Shown here: positions 1 to 10,300 of the stretch, piece by piece
Layout: every line of letters starts with the position of its first letter
Numbering within the stretch: the stretch's first letter is position 1
Assembly (NCBI GenBank): GCA_001898225.1
Contig: MKTJ01000077.1
Span: forward strand, 665,949-729,948
DNA from: Chloroflexi bacterium 54-19
GTDB lineage: Bacteria > Chloroflexota > Chloroflexia > Chloroheliales > Chloroheliaceae
Direction of reading: 5' to 3'
Length of the DNA: 64,000 bases
Notes under the pieces: model-generated
What the model was told of the DNA's origin: nothing
The model's database searches: none
Seen by the model: the letters and a program-made list of their open reading frames with translations, nothing else
Made by a program: the position numbers and the translations under genes

Positions 1-1
1 A

Positions 2-3000
2 TTCAATTTTGTTAACACTTCAGGGGCACCGGCAAGTGTCGAAATCAGTACACCCCCGACCGTGACCGTACAGGCCGGCACCGCTTATACCGGGGTTATC
101 CAGGCCATCGTCTACGATAAAGGCCATAACACCGTGGCGAATAGCCCGACGACCCAGGTCAAGTTCAGCTCGCCTTTGATAAACGACCGGTCAATTTCGG
201 GCATTCCTTCGGTTACCTTTAATGATACCAACCTGACCTCAACCGTTTACACTACCACGGTAGCGGGAGGACTGGGGGTTGCCACGGTCAGTGTGCCGGT
301 AATAGGTACTTGCGCCCTGGGCAACTTCCAGGTAACCGCGACCCTGGTTGGGGTGACCGCGAACCCTTCTGCCCTGAATATGAGCATCGTCCGAGGCGAC
401 CCGAAGCAATTCAGCGTTCTGACCGGGGACAACCAGCACACCCGGATTAAATCACAATTCGCAACGAACCTGGCTACCACGCTCCAGGATGGGTGCGGTA
501 ACTTCCTACCCGGCCAGCAGGTATCTTTTAGCACCGCGACAACCACCACTCAACCGGGCGGCAATTTCAATTCAGAGGGTTCGGGGGTCGTGTCGGTTAC
601 GGTTACTACTGATGCAAACGGCCTGGCAACCGCCCCTGCTTTATTCGCTAATACGGTTGCGGTCAAAAATACTTCGTTCAACGTGGTGGCAACAAGCCTC
701 ACCGATCCAAGTGTTCAGACTTCGCCAACCTTTAAACTTTTCAACGATCCAGGGGTGCCGAAAACCATTACCCCTTATGGACCAGGAGTGGAGGTAACTA
801 ACCCCCTGTCTGTGACGGTCGGCACGAAATATACTGCCAATAAATTCCTGCACGCGACGGTGCTTGACGAAGGTGGTAACCCGGTCTTCCCGGTAGGTGT
901 CACGCCTCCGGCTGATACCAAAATTACCTTCTTTGGGAACGGGGCGGACCCAGCAACCGGTGTTGGGGCAGCCTTTGATACTGCCATTAATTCGACTTTC
1001 CCGGATGATAACGGGGTGATTACCTCTACATTACCGTTCACAACAACCAACAAGGTCGGGAGTTACACTGTCACGGCGAAAGCGGTCGATACGAGCATAG
1101 TTGGCACCTTCTATATGGCAAATATAGCGGGCGCGCCGACCCAGATTATCCCTAACCCTTCGACCACCAGCACTAACCCGCTCCAGGCTACGGTAACGAT
1201 TTTCAATACCGGAACGTCCACGCCGTTTAATGCCCTGAGCGTCCAGGTTTTTGACCAGTTCGACAACGTTATTCCGGGAGCCTCTGTAACCTTCACGTCC
1301 ACGCCAACCCTGAACAACGCCAATCACCTGGCAACCGCGAATTTTGGCACGGTGCCGGTGACAAACGATCTGACAAACCTGACTTTTACCGGTACGACCG
1401 ATAACACCGGTAGCATAACGGCTTCCCCGGTTTATCCGGGTTTCTATTCGGGTAATTATCCGATTATCGCCCAGTCCGGCAGTATCACGACGACCTTCTA
1501 TATGCTCAACCTGCCGGATACGGTACCGCAGGCGGTTAATATCACTGCCAGCAGCGCCACGTTGACTACCACTGTCAATACGGCTTTCCCTAAATTTAGC
1601 GCCTTCGTTACCGACGTGAACGGCAACGGTATCAACAGCATAAACGTGACTTTCACAATCCAGGGGACAGGTGCCAGCGGAGCCTGGCTGATTTCCCCTG
1701 ACGGCGCGGATACGATTCGCCCGACCAACGGAAACGGTTATGCGATAATTAACAACGATACGCCAAACCCTGACTCCCCGCCGGTCGGTACTACCGACCT
1801 TCAAGCCAATACCGTCGCCGGACCTTTCAACGTAGTAGCTTCGGTTGAAGGTGCGTCCGGTCCGATAACCAAGTCAATCCAGTTGATAAACGTGGCCGAA
1901 CGCAAAGTAACAGGTACATCAACCATTACCTTTACACCACCTACCACGACAAGTGTCGCGGTGGACCAGACCTACGGTTCGTTTAATGTCTTTATTACCG
2001 ACCAGTATGGTAACCCGATAGGGAGTTACCCTGTTACCTTCACGGTGCCAGGTGTTTCTCCCGGCGTACCGACCGGAACCTTTGGTGGGAGCAGTGCTAA
2101 TACAAAGATCTTTACCGATGACACCGGCCATGCGACGGTTGCAAGCGGCCAGTTAACCGCCGGTACGGTAGCGGGTAATTTCAATGTCACGGCCAATATC
2201 CCGGTAACAGAGACCTCTGCTACCTTCTATTCGCCCGCCCCGACAATCGGGTTGACTAACCTGGCCGGGGTGCCGGATGCTTCACATATCACTACCAGCG
2301 CAGGGGCAACCCCGGTTAAGATTGTGGTAGGCCAGACACTAAGCACTTCGATTGTTATTACAGTCGCGGACAAATACAACAACCCTATAGCGAGCCCGAC
2401 GCTCAGTTATACTATTTCGCCCGCCCCCAGCGCCAGCCCTACGGTTGCCAGCGCCGATTTCACGACGCCCATGGTTCCCGCCCCAAATACGAGTACAGGG
2501 GTAAATACGATTAGCTCGATAACCGCTAACACGGTTGCGGGTAACTTTACAATTATCGCGCATGCCAATGGGGTGGCTTCGACCAGCCCGATCCAGGTAA
2601 CAAATATACCGGATTATCCTGCCGTGATTGGCATAGTGAGCGGGAATAACCAGACTCCTGAGGTGGGACAACTCTTTACCAGTAACCTGGTAATTTCGGT
2701 AACCGACCAGTTTGGTAACCTGGTGGGTACGAATAACCCCGCCAATAATCCTAACCTGGTAGTCTTTACGGCCCCCTCCAGCGGTCAGAGCGCTATTTTC
2801 ACCAATACTAATAATGTTGTCAGCAACGTTTACACCGGTACCGTTAATGCGGGTGGGGTTGTGGTTCCAAGCAGTAATATCAGGGCCAACAACCTGCTGA
2901 ACAGCTATAACATCACCATGACGGTGCCAGGAATTACGCTTAGCCAGGTGGGGTCGTTTACGATAACCAACACAGCAGACATTAGCCTGATAACAACCAC

Positions 3001-6000
3001 CACCCAAATTAAAAATGCCGGCGGGGAAGCCTTTACCCCGCTACAGGTAAAAGTAGCCGGGGCAGGTGGTACCGGGGTGCCCGGTCTGCCGGTCACTTTC
3101 ACTGTGAGTGACCCCCAACTTGGCGTTTTCGCCGGGAGTAACTGCCAGCAACTCCTTGGCCCAGGCTTCAATCAGAACGGCACCACTACCACCTTAACAG
3201 TCAATACCGACTCAAGTGGGGTAGCTTCGGCAGCTAATTTCTGTTCCGGCACACTCTTAGGTAACTATGTCGTTACGGCTACCACTACCATCGGTGGGGT
3301 TTCCAAGTCGAAACAAATACCCCTGGCGAATACGGCGCAGTTCTCAAATACCGTCACCGGTAATAACCAGACAGCCGTTGCCAACGGTGGTGTTTTCAGC
3401 CCGTTAGGAGTAACCGTAATCGGTTATAACAACAACCCGGTGCCAAACGTCCAGGTTTCGTATTCCGTTACAAACACGACCTATGCGGTACTGACCTCCC
3501 CACAGCCGATAACCACCAATTCGGGTGGTCTGGCGACGGCTAACTATACGGCAGGTAGCTTTGTCGGAACTTATAACGTCAATGCAACCCTGAATACGCC
3601 TAGCGGGACCTTTACCCAGACCTTTACACTGTCCAACACGGTTGGGGTGGCCTTTACGTCGACAGCGCCAACCCTGTTGGCCGGCAGTAATAATTCAAAC
3701 GGCCAAACTATCCCGATTACAGCTCAGGTCCAGGACGGCAACGGTAACGGTCTGCCAAACGTCAGTGTCCAGTTCGCCATATCCGCCGGGGATACCAGTA
3801 AAGCCGGTTTCTCCGGGGCTTCGGCAGGGTTCTCGGATGCCAACGGTTATGTGACTGTAACTTTGCAAGCCAAGACCCAACTGGGTGTCTATACCATAAC
3901 CGCCACACCTCAGAATGGCTCTAACCCGGCGGGCACCGGGGACACCCTCCAGGGAACCACCTCCGCCAACCTGACAACCGTTTCAGCGCCAACTCCGCTG
4001 GCTGGTGGACAAAGTGTGCCGGTTTCGGTGACGGTTAAGGGCTTTAACAATGTTAATATATCGAATGCGGGGGTTAAATTCTCCGTACCGCCCGCATTCT
4101 CAGGCTATGGTTCGGTTCCCTCTACTGTTATTAGTTCGACCGGCGGGGGGGTGGCCCAGACAAACCTGACGACCGGGAATACTGCCGGGACCTACAATGT
4201 GCTGGCGACTCTCGATTCGGGCCAGTTCAACCCTGGTCCGGCCCCGGCGGTCACGGCTACCATTACGGCGACCAACCGGGTGAATATAGCCTATAACACT
4301 TCGGTTTCGACGCTATTACTAGCCGGTGGGGTTGACGGCAGCAGCAACCCGGTCCTGGGTCAGACCGCCAGTATTGTCTTTACGGCAACGGGCTTTACCG
4401 GGAGTGGCGTCAGCGGTGTCAATATAGCGGTCGCCTCAAATAATAAAAACCGGGGTTATTTCCAGGGTGGGTTTGAAAGCGGTAACGTCATAACCGGTAC
4501 AACTTCGCCTACCGACTCAAACGGTAATGCGACGGCAACCCTTACCGCCGGGAATGAGGTCGGCATTTATACCCTCACGGCGATAGGGCAAACTGGCACT
4601 ACCCAGATTTCGACCAACAGTCTCACGATTACAGGGACTACCACGGCCTCCCTCTCTACACCCAGTTCGCTGGTGTTTATCCAGGCGGGCGGTGATACCC
4701 AACCGATTTCGATTACGGTTACAGGTAACAGTGGAGCCCTTGTTAATAACGCGCCAGTCCTGTTCTCGGTAAATGACCCTACCGGTTTGAGTAATCTGCC
4801 GGTGACAACCACGGTCAACACTACCTCCAGTGGCCTGGCAAGTCTGTATACGACCAGCCTCAGTAAGCTCGGTTACTACACCGTGACAGGAAACCTGTCG
4901 CTAACAGGGGTGCCCCTGGCTTCGCTGCCACCGGCCCAGAATATAACGGTAGTCAACACTGCGACTATCAGTTCTATTTCGGCGGCAAGCCCGCTGGCCG
5001 GTACCGCCAATATACCGATTACGGCTACGGTCAAAGGCTTCAATAATACGTTAATACCCGGAGCGTCGGTGGTATTCACTGTACCGACCACCTATAACAC
5101 CTACGCTAATTTCAACGGTAATCAATCGGTGAATGCGACAACCGGTAGCACTTCACCAAATACCGGGATTGCTAGCGCCCAATTAGATACTCTGGCCAAA
5201 GCCGGGAAATTTACCGTCCAGGCAGACCTTAACCCGTCTCAGTTTGGCGGTAACTGGAACCCGACTACAAGCGCGTCCATCCCGATTACCAACCTGGTGA
5301 CGCTTAGCATTTCTTCCAACCCCGCCTCACCTAACTTGCTGGCAGCGAGTAATAGTTCCGCCAATAACGGGGCGACAGCAGTCGTTACGGCTACCGTGGT
5401 TGGCGCAGGCAGCGTGGCGGTATCGAATGTTACGGTCAACTTTGCCGCCGATGACACGAGCAAAGGGAACGTATCGCCCAACTCAAAAGACACTAACGGG
5501 GTCAGCAAGACCGTAACTACGACCCTGACCGCCAGTAACGGCCTTGGTTCTTACAACGTGACGGCCCAGGCTTTTGCCATCGGAACAACCGATGATGTCG
5601 GGTCTGGCGTGGTAAGCTTTACAGCTAAAACCCAGGCGGTATTCTCAGGTGGCCTGACAGTTTCCGACTCGACACCGTTAGCCGGGGGCGATACGACCCA
5701 GGTTACGGCCACGGTTGCAGGTAAAGGCGGCCAGGCAGTCGAGGGAGCGACAGTCGTCTTTACCTCCAGCGATACGACCAAGGGAACTATTACTACGAAC
5801 ACGATAACGACCGGGTCCGATGGTAAAGCCACCGCCACGGTTACAACCGGTTCAGCGGTGGGGTCATATACCATCTCGGCGGGGCTGCTGAATAACCCGA
5901 CCTCGGTGACCGCAAACACTACCCTGACCAATACCGTGACCGTAAGTTACGGCTCCGCGCCGACCCCGCTGGCCGGTGGCGGCACCGATACCTTTACGGT

Positions 6001-7093
6001 TACAGCCAACGGCTTTGGAGGGACGCCAGTCAGTGGGGTAGACCTGGCCTTTACCGGGGCGGGTGGTACAGGCACGGTGCCCGGTGGTAGCGCGACCAAC
6101 GTAACTACCGGCATCAGCGGTTCGGCCACCGTTACTGTTACTTCCAACTCTCCTAGTTCTTCAGGTGGAAGCAATAATAACGCGGTTTATGGCGGTTGGA
6201 CCCTGAGAGCGGCGGCGATGTCCGGCTCGAACAACGTTAGCAATAACGGCTCGACCTACAACATCCCCGTTACAAATACGCTTACGATAACCAGCACAAC
6301 CAGCACGCCGCCACGCCCGGTCGCCAATGGAGGGACTGCCACGGTGTCTGTCCAGGTCTCCGGGGCGGGCAGCTATCACCCGAACGGGGTGACGGTAAAC
6401 TTCAGCACTTCGGATGTAAGCGGTGGGGCCACCCTTTGCGGCAGCCAGGCCTGCGGTACCGTTTCCAGCAGTGCTAATACAAGTGGCACTGGGACAGCTA
6501 CACCGACCGTAACGGCCAGGACCGGTACGACAGTCAGCCCGACCACGGCCCAGTCATATGACGTCCAGGCCCAGATTAACATCGGTGGAGTGACCGCAAA
6601 CCTGCCGACCGCCATCCGGGTCTACAACACGGTCAAAGTAACGGCTACCCAGACCAGTAGTAACCTGAGTACTTCAGCCCCACTGACCGTGACCGTGCAG
6701 GATAACCAGAATAACAACCTGGACGGGTTTAATGTCCAGTTCACGGTGAGGAACCAGGCTAACACGGCGGTGGGAAGCACAAGCACCGATGGTTGGTTGT
6801 GTATCAACACCTGCGTCATTACATCCTCAGTCCAATACCTGGGAATAAGAATGACGACGGTCAGTGGCAAAGCCGGTCTGAATTACGCCCAGACTGTCCA
6901 GACTGCTTCCACCACCGGCAGCGACCTAGATAGCGATTATGATGTGGTTGCGGCTGGTACTGGCGACCAGGGGGTTAGCATTGTACCAACCGGAGGGACT
7001 AACCACGTCTTTAACATAAAAGCCGTAGTATTAATGCCGGGTCTGCCAATCGACAGTCAAAGTCCAACGGTAAGCTTTAACCTGAAGACGTGA
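2..7093 (+). CDS. Giant Ig-like repeat surface/secreted protein, 5' end outside window
   Basis: The reading frame is open to the left edge, so this is the C-terminal part (about 2360 residues) of a longer protein; the GTG at 62 lacks a ribosome-binding site and is not a convincing start. The sequence is a chain of roughly 19-20 modules of 105-125 residues, rich in Thr, Asn, Ser, Val and Gly, resembling bacterial Ig-like (Big_1/invasin-like) domains. The first half has modules with D-x-[FY]-G-N-P-[IV] followed by a V-T-F-T strand. From about residue 1190 the modules instead open with P-L-A-G-G or L-L-A-[GA]-S. Modules commonly close with a [FI]-x-[IVL]-x-N strand. Cysteines are few. No LPXTG motif, C-terminal membrane segment or enzymatic domain is visible. 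It ends in S-F-N-L-K-T. A structural or adhesive surface role is inferred from architecture only. Confidence 0.85.
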   Translation, partial: FNFVNTSGAPASVEISTPPTVTVQAGTAYTGVIQAIVYDKGHNTVANSPTTQVKFSSPLINDRSISGIPSVTFNDTNLTSTVYTTTVAGGLGVATVSVPVIGTCALGNFQVTATLVGVTANPSALNMSIVRGDPKQFSVLTGDNQHTRIKSQFATNLATTLQDGCGNFLPGQQVSFSTATTTTQPGGNFNSEGSGVVSVTVTTDANGLATAPALFANTVAVKNTSFNVVATSLTDPSVQTSPTFKLFNDPGVPKTITPYGPGVEVTNPLSVTVGTKYTANKFLHATVLDEGGNPVFPVGVTPPADTKITFFGNGADPATGVGAAFDTAINSTFPDDNGVITSTLPFTTTNKVGSYTVTAKAVDTSIVGTFYMANIAGAPTQIIPNPSTTSTNPLQATVTIFNTGTSTPFNALSVQVFDQFDNVIPGASVTFTSTPTLNNANHLATANFGTVPVTNDLTNLTFTGTTDNTGSITASPVYPGFYSGNYPIIAQSGSITTTFYMLNLPDTVPQAVNITASSATLTTTVNTAFPKFSAFVTDVNGNGINSINVTFTIQGTGASGAWLISPDGADTIRPTNGNGYAIINNDTPNPDSPPVGTTDLQANTVAGPFNVVASVEGASGPITKSIQLINVAERKVTGTSTITFTPPTTTSVAVDQTYGSFNVFITDQYGNPIGSYPVTFTVPGVSPGVPTGTFGGSSANTKIFTDDTGHATVASGQLTAGTVAGNFNVTANIPVTETSATFYSPAPTIGLTNLAGVPDASHITTSAGATPVKIVVGQTLSTSIVITVADKYNNPIASPTLSYTISPAPSASPTVASADFTTPMVPAPNTSTGVNTISSITANTVAGNFTIIAHANGVASTSPIQVTNIPDYPAVIGIVSGNNQTPEVGQLFTSNLVISVTDQFGNLVGTNNPANNPNLVVFTAPSSGQSAIFTNTNNVVSNVYTGTVNAGGVVVPSSNIRANNLLNSYNITMTVPGITLSQVGSFTITNTADISLITTTTQIKNAGGEAFTPLQVKVAGAGGTGVPGLPVTFTVSDPQLGVFAGSNCQQLLGPGFNQNGTTTTLTVNTDSSGVASAANFCSGTLLGNYVVTATTTIGGVSKSKQIPLANTAQFSNTVTGNNQTAVANGGVFSPLGVTVIGYNNNPVPNVQVSYSVTNTTYAVLTSPQPITTNSGGLATANYTAGSFVGTYNVNATLNTPSGTFTQTFTLSNTVGVAFTSTAPTLLAGSNNSNGQTIPITAQVQDGNGNGLPNVSVQFAISAGDTSKAGFSGASAGFSDANGYVTVTLQAKTQLGVYTITATPQNGSNPAGTGDTLQGTTSANLTTVSAPTPLAGGQSVPVSVTVKGFNNVNISNAGVKFSVPPAFSGYGSVPSTVISSTGGGVAQTNLTTGNTAGTYNVLATLDSGQFNPGPAPAVTATITATNRVNIAYNTSVSTLLLAGGVDGSSNPVLGQTASIVFTATGFTGSGVSGVNIAVASNNKNRGYFQGGFESGNVITGTTSPTDSNGNATATLTAGNEVGIYTLTAIGQTGTTQISTNSLTITGTTTASLSTPSSLVFIQAGGDTQPISITVTGNSGALVNNAPVLFSVNDPTGLSNLPVTTTVNTTSSGLASLYTTSLSKLGYYTVTGNLSLTGVPLASLPPAQNITVVNTATISSISAASPLAGTANIPITATVKGFNNTLIPGASVVFTVPTTYNTYANFNGNQSVNATTGSTSPNTGIASAQLDTLAKAGKFTVQADLNPSQFGGNWNPTTSASIPITNLVTLSISSNPASPNLLAASNSSANNGATAVVTATVVGAGSVAVSNVTVNFAADDTSKGNVSPNSKDTNGVSKTVTTTLTASNGLGSYNVTAQAFAIGTTDDVGSGVVSFTAKTQAVFSGGLTVSDSTPLAGGDTTQVTATVAGKGGQAVEGATVVFTSSDTTKGTITTNTITTGSDGKATATVTTGSAVGSYTISAGLLNNPTSVTANTTLTNTVTVSYGSAPTPLAGGGTDTFTVTANGFGGTPVSGVDLAFTGAGGTGTVPGGSATNVTTGISGSATVTVTSNSPSSSGGSNNNAVYGGWTLRAAAMSGSNNVSNNGSTYNIPVTNTLTITSTTSTPPRPVANGGTATVSVQVSGAGSYHPNGVTVNFSTSDVSGGATLCGSQACGTVSSSANTSGTGTATPTVTARTGTTVSPTTAQSYDVQAQINIGGVTANLPTAIRVYNTVKVTATQTSSNLSTSAPLTVTVQDNQNNNLDGFNVQFTVRNQANTAVGSTSTDGWLCINTCVITSSVQYLGIRMTTVSGKAGLNYAQTVQTASTTGSDLDSDYDVVAAGTGDQGVSIVPTGGTNHVFNIKAVVLMPGLPIDSQSPTVSFNLKT

Positions 7094-7344
7094 CGTGAGT
7101 ATTCAAGTTAATAAAACTGGCTAAAAGCAGGGTATAATAAAGCTATTCCTGCCATTAGCCAGGCTCTTACAAAATTTAGCTTGTTAGTTGTGATTGAACC
7201 GCAAATTTTTGGCGGTTCGGGGGTTTATTTACTGCTTAAAAGGGTTGGATTGGTACGCCAACCTAAAACCGGGCTGATTTACCTGGGGTCTGGGAGGTCC
7301 GGTTTAAGGGTTTATTAAGTACCTATATTACGTGGGAGAGTTTT
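7094..7344 (+). other. Intergenic region with two hairpins between the giant genes
   Basis: It holds a composite stem-loop at 7117-7162: outer arms CTGGCTAA/TTAGCCAG, inner arms GCAGG/CCTGC, with TATAAT inside the loop. A second, terminator-like hairpin lies at 7196-7218. The rest is A/T-rich, with no clear -35 element. A GGGAG ribosome-binding site at 7334-7338 precedes the next gene's GTG. Confidence 0.5.
7196..7218 (+). terminator. Probable intrinsic terminator after the first giant gene
   Basis: Perfect 7-bp arms GAACCGC/GCGGTTC flank a 9-nt A/T-rich loop, followed by GGGGGTTTATTTA. The T-run is imperfect, so function is moderately likely. Confidence 0.45.
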
Positions 7345-10300
7345 GTGAGCCAGAACATCAACATCCGATTATCCAGCAATGTCGTACAACTTTCACCTGG
7401 TGAAGGCACCGTCCTGGCTGTAACCATCATAAATAATGGCCGTGGGGTTGAACGACTTGAATTAAGCGTCGGGAACATAGACCCAGGCTGGCTTTTATTT
7501 GACCAGAACGAGTTGCTGCTCTACCCGGACCCACCCGGCAACGAGGGCACCGTTAATTTACAGGTTTCGCTTCCACCGGGGGCTTATCCCGGCTCTTACT
7601 CTCCCACGATTGAAGTCAGAAACGCCGGGGAACTGGTTCCCAGCGCAACCGCTCAACTGGTGCTGGTAGTAAACCAGTTACAGCAGCTTGGACCGGAATT
7701 CCGGCTGGTCCAGGAAACCGTGCAGACAAACCACAAATGGGCCCGGTTCCAACTGCAAGCCGGGAACCCGCTCGATATGCCCCAGACGCTCCGGCTCTAT
7801 GGCCGCCCGGCCCAACCCAGCACTCGGCTGAGAATTATCCCGCCGGTCCTGGAAGTGCCGCCGCATGGCCAATCTTTGAGCGTCATCGAGGTCGAACCGG
7901 CCAAACGCAACCGCATCCGGCCTCCCAAACGCCACGACTTTATGGTGGGAATTGAAAATGCGCCCGGCCAGGCCAACGGTGTATTTGTGCAAACCGCTTC
8001 GATTCCCCTATTGGCCCGAATCCTGGCTTCACCTTTATTGTTAACCCTCTTTATCCTGTTGCCTCTCCTGATTGTGGCCGGGGTTATCGCCTTTATTTTG
8101 TGGCCGCGCGCTACGGCCCCGACCCAGGTCGCCCAACAGGTGGCACGATGTGTCACCACTAATACGCTCCAAACAGCCACGCTACGCATGGGGCCGGTCA
8201 ACACTGACATTTACCTGACCGACGCCGACACCAAAACTACCCGCAAAGTCCAGCAAGAACCGGTTGAGCGCCTTCCCGGTATCTATTCGAGCCTCCTTTC
8301 CGTCTCCCCGGATGGCAAACAGTTGGCCTACGTAACCGCCGCCGACGAAGCCATGGACGACTCGGTTATTTATGTGGTGAATTTGAATTCCTCGGCCAAA
8401 CAACGTGTAGCCGGGGTGCCAGCCGGGTTCTGGCCGACCCACCCTATCTGGTCCCAGGATAGCTCAATGCTCGGTTACGTGGTACGGAACGGTTCTCAAC
8501 TCGACTTCAACATGGTTACCCTGAGCGATAAAAAAGTAACCACCTACCAGGTTAGCCAGTTAAGTCCTGATATGTTCTATGGCGACCCCGGTGTGGCCGG
8601 GCCGCTCTGCTTTTCGACCGACAATACGCGGGCAGTAATCGCCAGCGCCGGGGCCAGCAATCAGCTTGAATTGAACCTGAGCGATAAAACCGTTAAATCG
8701 GTTAACAAACCGCTCCAGAGTGCTACAGGGCAGGACCGCTCTTTCCAGGCCAACCCCAATAATATCACCGAGCCGCCCCTGGCCCCCCTTGGCGACAGCG
8801 CCTGTGCGGTAAAAACCTTCAGCCAGAATGACCCGCTATGGCGCGACCTCCAGATGAAAGGCCGCAGCGATAACCAGAACGATACCATTGGTTCGGCAGG
8901 GTGCGCCCTGACCTCGGCGGCCATGATGCTCAATTACTTCAAGGTTAATACCGACCCGAACGAACTGAACGCCTGCATGGGGTCCGATTCCAATCCGATT
9001 AACTGGAACCTCCCGGCGGTACAATGCAGTGACAATCTGGTGGCGGGCGCTCAGCGGGACTATTTTAGCTGGGACGGGATGAACGATATTCTCAACCAGG
9101 GCCAACCCGCCGTGGTCGGCTTACTGGGGGGGCAGACCGGCACCCATTTTGTGGTGGTGTTAGGTGGTTATGACAGTATCGCTTCGACTTACCGGGTAAA
9201 CGACCCGTGGGACGGCACCAACAACAAATCGCTGGCCTACTATATCAGCCGGGGTTATCAGCTTGAATGGCTGGTTACTTTCAAAGGGGCCAACCCGCCG
9301 ACCTGCAAACCTCGCAGCGGCGCGGTTAGCGATACCAACCCTAACTTTGTCCTGAAACAAACAAGCCCTGAAGACGGTCGCGCCTACAACCAGCCGATTA
9401 GTATAGCCTTTACAGGCGGCAATGACCGGACGACCGCCACCCTGACCCAGTTTGCCAGCAGTGCGACAACTACCTCGACCGATACGACTACTACTCCGAC
9501 CGACCAGACTGCTACCGGGAGCCAGGCCGGTCAATCCGGAAGTTCGAACGTGGTTAGTAACGGTGAACAGGTTAACGCCGAAGGTGCTTACCAACTGGTG
9601 ATTGATTCACCGGGCGATAATGGCGTAAACCAGCGTCTGACTACCAACTTTGTTATAGACCAGACTCCGCCGACCCTGACCAGGGTGGATGTAAAGACGA
9701 CGCCTTTTGAAACCAATCTTTCGCCGGATGGAGCCCAGGTAGCGCACGGTAATGTCACCCTGCAACTTAAGGCTACCGATAATTTGAGCGGCGTCGCTAT
9801 TATCGAATACACCGTAAATGGTGGGGCGCCCCAACCCTACACCAACGATGTCAACCCCAAACCTGTAATCTTCACAGCGGCGGGTAACTACGATGTCTTT
9901 TACCGGGCTATTGACGGAGCAGGTAACGCCTCACAAGAACAAGAGTGGAAATTCCAGATTGTTCTTTCAAACGGGGATATTGGGACAAACGGAGCGAATA
10001 CGGTCGCGCCTTCACCTACAGTCGCCGCGACCACACCCCCGGCCACGGCAAACAATGGCGGCGATGCCGCTAACGGTGGGAACGGTGGCAATAGTGGCGG
10101 CGATACCGCCAACGGTGGAAGTGGCGGCAATGGCGGTGGCGGCGCTGCCACCACAGCGGCCCCCACGACCGTGGCTGGACCACCCTCCATCCTGGTAGCA
10201 GCCCCTAACCAACTGGCCTTTGATGCCACCATGGATAGCACAATCGTCCCGATTAACCTTAGTAACGGGGGCACCTCGGCGGTAAACTTTACCATTCAGC

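Noticed and set aside
1031..1804. 257-codon minus-strand frame inside the first giant gene
   Set aside because: Antisense shadow of a Thr/Asn-rich repeat gene; its Arg/Gly/Asn composition comes from the opposite strand and there is no ribosome-binding site.
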